Origin: Paracamarosporium sp. OC-R06-R3
Lineage: Eukaryota > Ascomycota > Dothideomycetes > Pleosporales > Didymosphaeriaceae
Length of the DNA: 64,000 bases
Assembly (NCBI GenBank): GCA_019828545.1
Contig: JACVRA010000258.1
Span: 62,001-126,000 of the forward strand
Reading direction: 5' to 3'
Positions 46,446 to 56,319 of this stretch are shown piece after piece. Made by a program: the position numbers and the translations under genes. How positions within the stretch are numbered: position 1 is the first letter of the stretch; the number at the start of each line of letters is the position of its first letter. Under the pieces are notes generated by a model. The model saw only the letters and a program-made list of their open reading frames with translations. It searched no databases and had not been told where the DNA came from.

Positions 46446-47477
46446 TTCACACTCATGGATATATCTATGTAAGCAGGTTCTTACCTCGCTTTGTACAAAC
46501 TTTGTCCTTTTCGCTCTTTTGAACGTGAAGGCTGACATCGGTGATGGGTAGCTCCGACCCGAACAAGTCTGGCCTGTTCAAATTGTACTCATCCGGCCTA
46601 CCTCTTGCCACACTTGCGTCACGGCGTCAGCGTACCTTTAACTAGGCCCACGTTTATTCCAACGCGAACGGCTTGTCAAGTTGGCCCCTTCGATTATTTA
46701 ATGTTTTGTTTCTACGATGTACAACAAACGAGCGACTTAGTGCTTCGACAGCACAAACTACGCCCAAAACAGCAAAAAAGATGTCTCTATTTCGTTTGCA
46801 TTACATACACCGAGCACCATTTCCTGGGGTTCATGGCGTTTCTTGTTTCTTGTCTGGGTATTATCGACGATTACTCCGATGATGGGGCGCGGCCCTTCTG
46901 CACAAAATGCGAGGCGTTCAGGGCATGGTTGGGCTTCTTACATACATTGAAGTTTTCTACCTTTCAGTGTTTCCGCGTATTAGATTCGCTGTGGCCCGCT
47001 AAATTGCGCGATTGGGGCCCGGATATTGTAAGGGAGGCTTTAGAAAATTTGCGAGGGATAGGGTGATACCTAGGCACAGGCGATTGAAGCGAGTGGTGAA
47101 TTGTGGAGGTTACACTGAGATAATATTGAAATTGACATAGTTTTGTCGCAATTAGGAGAGTGTGACTGCAGGTGTTGGTGACTCAATGGCCTACAACGTG
47201 GTCAGATCGACGCAGCTGAACTTTTTATTATTACTTGATACGGGTGCCTGCGCCGCCCCCACCCCTACAGCATCTCAAGGAAGGAAATGCTGTCTATATA
47301 GTAGAACGAACCACAAATCTGGACGAAGACTCACAATGAGCAGGGAACACCGGTCAACCTTAGCGCTTATACCGAGCCGAAGCGCTGGGATGAAAGGATT
47401 AGCCTCATTGCAAGTCACGCAAGATATAAAGTTGTTGTATCACCAAAACACTTGTACCATACACCTCTTCTACCATA
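46446..47477. other. Intergenic, no gene seen
   Basis: About 1 kb after RPB1. A forward frame at 46605-47066 has no ATG-supported start and no domain, and probably lies in the RPB1 3' untranslated region. The final 150 bases form the promoter of the serine hydrolase gene. Confidence 0.5.
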
Positions 47478-49127
47478 ATGAGCAACGGAGTAGCTACTGC
47501 TGGCAGCAATAACACGGTCCCGAAGATGTCTTCTCCATCACGTCATTCTTTCTTCTCCCTCCATGACACACAGCAGCAAGCTGAAGACGCTTTGCGGAAC
47601 CCATTCTATGGCGATGCTTCTGCTTTCAACAAAAGAGTCGAGGATGCAATGCAACACTGGCATGTTCCCGGTCTTGCGCTCGCTGTAATAGATCGGCATC
47701 ACGTCACGTCCCATGGGTACGGCGTCGCGCATGCCCCTACTTCTATCTCGAGCTCAGACTCCGACCTTCCACCAGCGGTGACGCCTAAGACACTCTTCGA
47801 TATAGCGAGTATGTCGAAGAGCTTCACCGCCGCCTCAATGGCGCTTTTAGTACAGGATGAGAAGATGAAGGAAGTACAATGGCGTACTCCAGTGTCTCAA
47901 CTCCTACCCGATTTGCAATTCGAAGACGAGGAAAAGACAAAGGCGATAACCGTAGAAGACATCCTGAGCCACCGTTCCGGCCTCCCCGGCCACGGCGAGT
48001 CCGCCTACGGCGTCAACCACGCCACGCCCGACACGCCCGCCTCCATCGTGAAGAACACGCGCAACCTCCCATTCACACACCCGCCGCGAACAGAATATCA
48101 ATACAACAACAATCTCTACACGTGCGCCTCACATATGGTCTCCACCCTCTCGGATACCCCTTTCTCCACCTTCCTCTCCACCCGCTTCTGGCAGCCCCTA
48201 GGCATGTCCCACACATACCTAGGCGTCGAAAACGTGCCAGCCGCCGAAGCACCCACCATATCTACAGGCTCTATCTGGCGTCCCTCACAAAACGCGCTGC
48301 TCTCCCTCCCGCACATCCCTGAGCCCGCGAGCATAGGCGCAGGCGCCATCCAGTCGTCCGTCGAGGACGTCGCGCGCTGGATCCACGCGCACATATACCG
48401 TCTCCCACCGCTCACGTCTGCCTCCTACGACGAGCTTTCCACGCCGCGCATCCTACAAAGCCAGCCTACGAAGGGCCTCCTCGAGAGCCCCAGTTTCTAC
48501 TGCCTCGGCTGGGAAGCGAGTTGGTACCGTGGGTATCAGATCATGCGGCATGACGGCGCGTGGTCGGGGTTCAATTCCACGATGATGTATCTGCCCGCGT
48601 TGGAATGGGGCTTCGTCGCCGCAGCCAACGGCGAGGACGCTGGTCTCGCGGAAACAGAAATCGCCTATCATCTCATCGACTCGGTGCTTCGCGTACCCGC
48701 GGAGCAGCAATTTGATTGGCGTACGTACTGGGATGGCGCTGCAGAGAAGTGGATGCAGGATAAGACGCTCGAAGACGTCTTTCCTGACCTGAAGGAGCAT
48801 GTGCACGATGAGCCGAGGGAGGATCCCGATTTGAGGGCCTTCGCGGGGAGGTATGTGCATAAGGGGTATCATGAGATCGAGGTTGTGTTTCATGAGGGGG
48901 AGGGTAGGCTAGAGGTGGATGGTGCAGATCGGACTTATGCGTGGGTTTTGAGGATCAAGGAGAGGGCGTATGGGTATTGGTACCTATGTGAGAATGCGGA
49001 TCCGGTGAGTGGGGAGAAGAGTATGGTTAAGTGTGGGTTTGAGGTTGATGGGGAGGGGAGCGGGAGGAGGTTTGGAGTGGATTTTGGGGACGATATCTTG
49101 GTGTGGTTTGATAGGGTGGTGGGGTGA
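47478..49127 (+). CDS. Beta-lactamase-family serine hydrolase
   Basis: A single exon encodes 549 residues. Class C beta-lactamase/DD-peptidase motifs are present: Ser111-M-S-Lys114 (catalytic S-x-x-K, in DIASMSKSFTAAS) and Tyr209-N-Asn211 (Y-x-N). The third motif is probably HDGAWSGF, in the place of KTG/HxG. VEDILSHRSGLPGH is a family signature. There is no signal peptide, so it is probably cytosolic. The C-terminal 130 residues, rich in beta strands (AGRYVHKGYHEIEVVF), match the DUF3471-like lipocalin extension often fused to this fold. Fungal members act as esterases, lactonases or peptidases; substrate unknown. It stands alone between RPB1 and the GH72-like gene. Base composition is high in GC from 47950 to 48500. 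Confidence 0.88.
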   Translation: MSNGVATAGSNNTVPKMSSPSRHSFFSLHDTQQQAEDALRNPFYGDASAFNKRVEDAMQHWHVPGLALAVIDRHHVTSHGYGVAHAPTSISSSDSDLPPAVTPKTLFDIASMSKSFTAASMALLVQDEKMKEVQWRTPVSQLLPDLQFEDEEKTKAITVEDILSHRSGLPGHGESAYGVNHATPDTPASIVKNTRNLPFTHPPRTEYQYNNNLYTCASHMVSTLSDTPFSTFLSTRFWQPLGMSHTYLGVENVPAAEAPTISTGSIWRPSQNALLSLPHIPEPASIGAGAIQSSVEDVARWIHAHIYRLPPLTSASYDELSTPRILQSQPTKGLLESPSFYCLGWEASWYRGYQIMRHDGAWSGFNSTMMYLPALEWGFVAAANGEDAGLAETEIAYHLIDSVLRVPAEQQFDWRTYWDGAAEKWMQDKTLEDVFPDLKEHVHDEPREDPDLRAFAGRYVHKGYHEIEVVFHEGEGRLEVDGADRTYAWVLRIKERAYGYWYLCENADPVSGEKSMVKCGFEVDGEGSGRRFGVDFGDDILVWFDRVVG

Positions 49128-49731
49128 GAGGGGGAGATGTAGGGAGTGGATTAAGTAGAAGGAATCATGACTGGTACTGCTCCCCGGCAGACCGTATATG
49201 CTTGGACGAAGCTGACCGATTGATACTAGATATCGTGTGGGGATGGTCTGAATATAGCCATGGAATGAGCCCATTCATTGATGAAAGGATATTCGACATT
49301 TACAAGTTGAATTCATGGGTCGTGTTAGGTGTTCATCCAATATATTTTCCTTACTAGACATGTTACATTGAAATATAATAAATTTAGAAATTACAAATTT
49401 GATCTGCTTATGATGCACATACAAAACCCTCGAGCCTTGGCTATAAAGGGCACTGCAGGAACATATACGCATCAAGGCCGTTGCAAAGTCTGTATTTCTG
49501 GAAGATCGTTCCCATCATTCTGGCTCTTCTGCCCACTAGCATGCGGCGGAAGAAATTCGGGAAGATCTTGCTTGGGTTGAACTGTCGCACCAGATTGCCT
49601 CCTGTAAGATCACGCAGTAGGTGATCAAAAATGTTTGTGAGAAGATTGTGTATCAACTAACTAGGTGTGCTATCTAGAAGCTGTAGAGTATGTACGTCTA
49701 CCAGCGTAAACAGCGCTAGTCTCAGATAGGT
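49128..49731. other. Intergenic between convergent genes
   Basis: AT-rich, with stops in all frames. It holds both 3' untranslated regions; AATAAA-like ATATAATAAATT occurs near 49372. Confidence 0.5.
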
Positions 49732-51556
49732 TTAGCCTTCTCCCAGAGGGAAAGAGCTTCTTGAACCGTCACACCTCCATTTAAGTAAAAGGATACCGAT
49801 GATGACAAACAGGGGCACACCGATACCAATTCCCGCCTTCGCACCTGTCGAGAGACCAGAGCTATGTGAATAATTCGAATCTGTTATTGCCACCCCTCCA
49901 GTCCCCTGAGGCTCATCTGTCCTGGTAGTTGCAGTGGTTGCAGTGGTTGCAGTGGTTGCAGTGGCCTCTTCAAGTAAGGCAGTGAGTGTCCGCTCGCCGG
50001 ACTCTCCGACTTGGTCCATCAAAAACTTGCAGTCCCCCTCCGGCTCTGGTCGTTTATCGCGAAGCTCGGTAGTATCGTTGAGACTACACTCGCTGTGGCG
50101 TTTCCAATATTGATTAGCTGCCCAGGAGTAACGAGTAGTCATATTGCACGCGCTGGACTCGATTAGAAGTGGTTTCAATGGAGCAGGTAGCGTACCTGAA
50201 TGCACCGTATTGTCCCGACGTATAGTTTGCGGCAATTCCTATACAGTTGTTTTCCCAATCATTCTGACACGCACTGGTGAGTGTAGTATTAAAACCATCA
50301 TTGCTTAATTTGTCCATAGCATCCGATTTGGCTGTACACCTCAGCGTGTCTAGCATACAGGCGCACAATGGCTCGTATGGTTTGGGTGGGAGTTCAGAGC
50401 TAAGAGCCCAAGCAGTATCCGTCGGGCATGACTGTGAAGTCGTCATAGAAGAGTGGTACACTACATCCATAAGCGACGATTCCACCGTTGCAAAAGCGGA
50501 AGCTAGAGCGGAGAACCCCGGCAGCGGCCGGACATCATTCTTTTTGCCAGAATAATCGTCGGGTTGCATAAGACCTGCACATATATAAATGATCTACTAT
50601 ACCCATTGAACAAGGTGTACTCACTTATGTCATACTCTTTGCCATAGGACTTTGTGTAATAAGTATAGACGATGACACCGTTCAGTCCACCCGTAAACCT
50701 GTCTAAGAATATTTCGGGTATGATATCGTACGTACGGTTGTCCACTTGGTCGAATTCGCCTGAGCAATAAACTTTATCCCAGATACTAGGAATGCTGGTA
50801 CTGCTCGAGAAATTGGCAGCTGCATCAACGTCTTGTTTTGTATAGCACAACGTATCCCGAGGTTCCGTCGAGAAGGCGAGAATGTCGGGTGTATCGTCAT
50901 GGCACCACATATAGTCGATGAAGTCTTTCAGCTCTGCCTCAACGGATATGATAATCGGGATGTCTCTATACTCCCGCTCGGCCATGTATGCGCGCATGTC
51001 GCGGATGGTAGCCCGGAATACGATCATGTCTTTAGGCTGTTGTTGATCAAATATTATTCTGAAACCGAGAACATTTGAAAAGTTGGCCACCGAGTCGATA
51101 ATATCGGTATGATAATCAAGATTTGGCTGATCCCAGGCAACAGCCTCGCCTCTTCTCGACACGCCTACTATAACGTAGATACCAGCATCTAAAAAGGCGT
51201 TCATACACTCTGAATGATTGCTAGAATTATTGACCCATGCCGTCATTATGACATTGATGTTCAGGGAGGACAAATACGGAATATCCCTTCGACATGTTGG
51301 TCCGTCTGCGAGCGGATCGGGAACGTCCGCAATTCTAGAGTCGCCTATTCCGGAGGGTTCGTAAAATACTCCACGGACCTAAGGGGATGAGCTTTATGAT
51401 TGTCGTAACCAAGGAGAAACTCACGAAAAAAGCCAGGCCACTCGTCTTGTAGAAGAAATGAGATCCTTTGAGAATAATTGGATCGACTTCGGCCGTGACG
51501 TAGGAAACTAAGTTGACGAGACCGACATAAGCGAGTAGCCTTCCGAAGATGTTCAT
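49732..51556 (-). CDS. GH72-like cell wall protein with X8 domain, catalytic Glu lost
   Basis: Complement of 49732..50152, 50196..50574, 50625..51378 and 51425..51556; 561 residues. Signal peptide MNIFGRLLAYVGLVNLVSYVTA, then DPIILKGSHFFYKTSGLAFF and VRGVFYEP, the start of the Gas/Gel beta-1,3-glucanosyltransferase fold. DPLADGPTCRRDIPYLSSLNIN and MNAFLDAGIYVIVGVS keep the family layout, and a cysteine-rich X8 (CBM43-like) region follows. However, the usual GNE acid/base position reads FRIIFDQ (150-156) and the usual AEYGC nucleophile position reads DKVYC (245-249), so both glutamates appear missing. The C-terminus is a single membrane helix (AGIGIGVPLFVIIGILLLKW) with a cytosolic tail, unlike the usual GPI signal. 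Probably a non-catalytic wall-binding or sensor-like protein; function unknown. Confidence 0.82.
49928..49963. repeat. 9 bp minisatellite inside the GH72-like gene
   Basis: Four perfect copies of GTTGCAGTG (plus strand). In the gene, read leftward, they encode Thr-Ala-Thr units in the Ser/Thr-rich stalk between the X8 region and the membrane helix. The unit is a multiple of three, so copy changes keep the frame. Confidence 0.9.
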
Positions 51557-52747
51557 GCTGCTACTCAGATACCCCTTCACCCCTTATTCGTGGATGAAAT
51601 AGGGACCGAGAACACAAACAAAAGCGGGTTAGGATGTACAAGGTGAAAACTGCGGGGAAAGAAAGTTGCGCGTAAAGCCCGACAAGAAGCTGCGAAAGTG
51701 TCTTGTATATCATATACGAAGACATCACAGCGTTTACTAGTATGGATTTCCTGCTATTGCGTCCGTACCGCTGTGCCACATGCACCGCACCGCACTCCTG
51801 CTGTGAAATAGCCCCCGCATGTTTCACGACAATCACCCACCCATTCTCATTGGACCAAACGTCCGAATCGTTAAAGCAAAAGCTCAGCTGTCCAGAAACT
51901 TGGGACTAGATGCTGTAGCATAACCTGTAAAGAGTCAGTCGAGGATTGGTAACCTCGCCCGATGTGCCTGAGGATGCATAGCCGCCTGTCGTGTTAGTTC
52001 TGTGCTATAATTGACGTCACTTCAGTAATGAATAATGAAGAGAGTCCTGTCGATGAAAGCTGTAGCCGGGTGTGAAGGAAACCGCTTTGTAGCTAGTCAC
52101 TTGTAGGTCGCTCAGCTGTCCGCTGGTCGTATGCAGCGATGCACATGAGGGCCTTGGAAGGAGTGGTTAGAGAAATGTGACAGGATGCCGTGAGGAGAAA
52201 GGAGATAGAGCATACGCATAGTGCGGTTTTTGTGTTCTGAATCGTCTGCCTTCCTGGTGGGAAGGCTCCTGAAAGAAGGGAAGGCGGGCACCACCGGATC
52301 ACCGAAGTCGTAGTCGACCCTATTCCTGGTAGATAGTTCCACTGGTGAATGTTCACGATTACCAAATAAGCCATGATACGCTAAAAGCCGTGGCAACGGT
52401 GCTGCATTAGCAGGAAGAGAGTACATCCTGTGTGTTCTGGAATTAAGTGGGCCGAACACTTCACAATTGAATCTAACAAACCCTAGATATTTTATCTACA
52501 TGTAATTGCTTTATCTACTAACCTACTGCTAATTCCAACCAACTCCCGAACGCTATCAAAAGAAACTTGATCCATGATACGGCACATTGTAATAGCTTTT
52601 CCCCAGTCCCAACCAAATCAAACATGCTGCGCCGCAATACAATGCGCCGCTCCTACCCATTGCTCATTTTAATTACCTTATACCTTATCCCCCAAGCGTG
52701 AGCATCGCGATCTAATAACCAAAGAAGACTCCCCAAGCCTATCGAGC
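51557..52747. other. Intergenic, no gene seen
   Basis: About 1.2 kb on the promoter side of the GH72-like gene and the 3' side of the GFA gene. Only short frames without domains were seen. Confidence 0.5.
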
Positions 52748-53571
52748 CTACGCAGTCCGCATCTCGGTGTCCTCCTCCTCGACCTGGCCAATTTTCCTCT
52801 TGCTGGGTGTCACACCCTCATCATCTGCATCATCACCCTCAGTCCACTCCACAACCTCCCACTCCACCTTGACGCTTCCGTCGCGCGACGTGTGCCCACC
52901 TCGCTGCTGCTTGAAGTTTCCTAGCGCCGTGCGTCTAACCATCTCCTCGAACCATGGCGCTCCGCGAAGCTGTTGATCTGAGCGTGCCACAGCTTGTGTT
53001 GTTCGAGAGGGCCCGGTGGAGGTTGTGTCCTCGTCGCTGCTCTCTCCACCCGGTAGGTAGCCCAATTCACCAAGCAGAGCCTGGTCCTCGTCTAGCAAGC
53101 TGCCAACAGTGAGGCATATGTGTTCGGCGTCCTCGATCGTGCGCTCGTGCCATGATGTGAGCTGGGTGCCGCAGTATCCGCAGAATTGGCGGCGCGAATT
53201 GGAAGCGAAGGGCGAAACGAAGGTGCGTTGGATGCTCGTTCGATCCTCGTCGGGAAATTGCGCGAAGGTAGCGCTGGTATACCAATTGAGAGGTACACGG
53301 AGCCAGAGGGTGAGCGGGCTGGCTGAGTGGTGTCCTGCATTTGGGTCAGATGTTGCATGGAGCTTTGGAGGGGCTATGAGCTGTATTCGCGGAATATGAC
53401 GTGATGTCAAGTTCGCACTCAAATGCATTGCCAGGAAAAGGAGAGGAACTTACTTGAAGCTGAAGTGTTGTCATACCTCAGCTCAGCGAGTTGTGATTGC
53501 GTTTGAGGTATCTCAACAACATAGCGGTTGCGCCCGCACGCGCAAGAGCCGTGGAGTGTTCGGGCGGCCAT
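52748..53571 (-). CDS. GFA/CENP-V-type zinc-binding protein
   Basis: Complement of 52748..53373 and 53454..53571; 247 residues. The first zinc motif HGSCACGRNRY is at residues 7-17 and the second, FCGYCGTQLTSW, lies about 90 residues on, as in the GFA (glutathione-dependent formaldehyde-activating) / CENP-V fold. The C-terminal half is extended, acidic and probably disordered (GGESSDEDTTST, then KVEWEVVEWTEGDDADDE), with a basic KRK that could serve nuclear import. Fungal members are mostly uncharacterised; reactions with glutathione adducts are known only for a few bacterial relatives. The acceptor was set at 53374 (ATAG) because the closer ACAG breaks the frame. Confidence 0.82.
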
Positions 53572-54001
53572 AACGCGGCCAAAGAGCTTTGATGCGAGGT
53601 GACACGGATCGGTTGGGGGTTACTAGCAGATTTGTAAGGGAATTAGAGGCGGTGTCGGTGAGGTAGCAAGCGTGTTTCTACGTGTTTGTAGTGTTTTCGA
53701 GGAAATTCGATGCAGCCGTTGCGCCCGTTGATCGCATGCCGGCAGGTGCGATCTGATTGGCTGGTACGACCGGGGCGCTCCTGGTTCTCACACCATCGAC
53801 GTCACCGCAACAACGATTCCACGTGACCCATGCCAAGCGCTGGAGAATATCTTCTTCATTCTCAGAACCAACACATAACGATTGAGACAGAGTCGACACC
53901 CGAGACACGACGGAGCATACATTTCCCATCCTCGCATCTAGAAGCCCACGCTTCTCTGGATTTGTAGCTCTTTGCTCTTCGCACTGTGCACCGGGCAAGA
54001 C
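53572..54001. other. Intergenic, possible alternative last exon
   Basis: Promoter side of the GFA gene and 3' end of the DUF7708-like gene. A GTGAGT donor right at the stop of the latter (54003) and an AG at about 53952 would allow an alternative last exon of about 35 codons ending before 53850. Confidence 0.4.
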
Positions 54002-55943
54002 TCACCGAAAAGCACCAAACTTGCTAACTTCAGTCGCTCTTTTGCTAGCCCGATGTCGATCTGCTACTCCGACATGCTTGGGCAGCACATACGACTGACC
54101 GGCTGTCGTGAAGAGAATGCTAAACGTTCCTTCCGTGTTATGCTGCTTCTCCTCCAATACGGACACTAGCTGCTTGCACCACTGTTCACCTTGGCCCAAC
54201 TCGAACTCGTGCAGTCCGTCAATTACGCAGAATGTGACAGCGGGAACATGTTTCAACAATGTCTCCAATACCCTCAAGGCATTGACCCACGTCGATGCCT
54301 CTCCGTTCAAGGATTCTAGGTCCCCTTTATCGACTGTGGTGTCTTCGTTCACTACGCTGGAAAACTGTAGAAGCTGACGGATGAGGTTGTAAACTAGGCT
54401 TATGAGACCGGCCTGTTCGATGCTCATACCAGGCCGTACCTGTTCCTGTCGAGGTCTTTTACAGATGACCGAAACGATTGGAGTTTCTGCTTGCCAGGCA
54501 GCCACTACAGTCGCTATTGCGACGGCACGAGAACCTGACATGGAAATGCCGGATTCATAAGGACTTGTGATCCACAACGTTCGAGATGTGTTTTCCTTCG
54601 TCCACGTTCGAATTTTCAGCATAGTTTCCTTGTCTGCAACCCAAAGGTGACCAGTTCCGAACAACTTCTGGTCACCACAGTCAATGATGTATGAATCGAG
54701 GTGTGAGGTACACGCTTGACGCAACCTATCGGTTGTATCATCTGCTTCAGCCTCGATACGCCCGGGTGACTCCTCGGTCAAGGGCGTATGAACAGCGACA
54801 GCTCTTTCGATCGTGCTTTTTAGCTGCTTCAGTTCCGACCAGGTTGTGTGTACCATCTTCTGCAACCTCTGTCCAGCCAGCGCATCGTGCGCCTCATACT
54901 TTCGTCTCTGTCGCCAAACTTCCATTTCGAGGCTGGCCATTTTTCCATTTACCATTGCTACCATTGCCATATTGGCAACTGCGGCTTCGCGATATAGCTC
55001 ATTGATTTTGTCTTCCAGCTCCTTTTTTGCATCTTCAAACGCTTTCAGTAAATTTTCATTGAAGCTGTGAAGGAACCGACCAAACCTGGATTGCAAATAC
55101 CACTCTAGCACTTGTCGATAGAATTCAAGCATTCTCGCGAATACTTCAGCCAACTTTCGCCTTGCTCGAGGAGTTGTGACGATATCAATGATAATGGAAC
55201 ACGTGCCCACCTTATCCGAGATCTCAGCCATGGACTTGGACAGCAGCAGCGAGATTTCAGTATGTGATTTGGCGGCCTACTCATCTTAGCATTCGAGTAC
55301 CAGAAGGACGTAGCAATCTTACTTTCATCAAAATAGTCACACTTCCAACAAGCGGGGAGGCGTAGTCATTCTGAGAGGGGAACACTTTTAGAATGCTACG
55401 ATGGTCATCTAGAGTGTTGCAAATCTTTTTAAATGCGCCATACACCTTAGAAAAGGTTAGAAGGAATCGAAAAAACCTATTAGCATACGAACTCGCCCAT
55501 GTTTGTCCTTCCACTCAGTCTCCAGGTTTTCAATAGAGGCCTTCAAGTCATCGATGTCGCCGTCTATTGATTTGCGAAATGTCTTGGCCACCTTTTCTTT
55601 CCTCGACTTATGCGAAAATCCGAGCTGTTGCCATGTAGACGGTTTTGCGTCCTTTTCAAACTTTTCGACTATCTTCTGCAGCTGTTCTCTTGCAATATTT
55701 GCCACCTCGAAATCTTCCGCTCTACACACATCAGAAAGTTAAACCATAAGCGTATGGTATTATCACTAACTTTAAATTCGCTTTTTCGGGTCCTTGGTAC
55801 AGCTCTTTCAACAACTTCTGCTTTTCAATCGGCAACGAGTCGTTATTGTTCGGATTAAAAACCTTTTCAGAACTAGAAGTACTGATTCCAGCGATCTCGT
55901 CTGCCCCACCATCGCTGATTGCTTTGCGCTTTGCGTTTTCCAT
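54002..55943 (-). CDS. DUF7708-like protein with degenerate NTPase region
   Basis: Complement of 54002..55276, 55323..55445, 55493..55721 and 55771..55943; 599 residues. The N-terminus is polar. Residues about 90-290 are helical with the order typical of fungal DUF7708 proteins: VYGAFKKICNTLDDHRSILKVFP, SKSMAEISDKVG, ARMLEFYRQVLEWYLQSR and a long coiled coil KAFEDAKKELEDKINELYREAA. Later, TSRTLWITSPYESGISMSGSRAVAIA stands where STAND-type proteins have a Walker A loop, but there is no GxxGxGKS/T; FCVIDGLHEFE resembles a Walker B strand. A signalling-type protein related to fungal NLR-like architectures but probably unable to bind ATP normally. No C-terminal repeats are present. An alternative intron at the very end could replace the last residue with a longer tail. 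Confidence 0.75.
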
Positions 55944-56319
55944 GTTTCACATCCGTTTGGGCTGAAGCATCACCGCCTCAGCCTTGGTGGGGTACTACGA
56001 GGTGAGATAGGCAGCCACTTAGCCTCGTATTCCGAGCTGACCTTTGTCAGAACGCTAGATTGACGACGAATCATACTCTCTCGCACGACGAGCTCCAATT
56101 AACGTGACCTCCAATAGCTTCGGTCGCCCTCTTGGGCTGTGCAAAGGTTATGCAGCGGTTCAACCAATAATAACTAGATGAACAGGTCAGGCATGCCAAG
56201 ATTATGTCTCAGCCTTGCATCACGAGTAGTTCAAAATGAGCGACTCGGGTCTTATCTTTTCTGTTTAAGCAACATTGACAATATCAGATACAAACGGTCT
56301 TTCAACATTTTGATCCTAA
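55944..56319. promoter_or_regulatory. Divergent promoter, DUF7708-like and AAA genes
   Basis: 376 bp between two outward-reading starts. The AAA gene's ATG is directly preceded by an in-frame TAA, which fixes that start. No regulator motif was recognised. Confidence 0.5.

Noticed and set aside
46605..47066. 153-codon frame after RPB1
   Set aside because: No proper start codon and no domain; position fits the RPB1 3' untranslated region.
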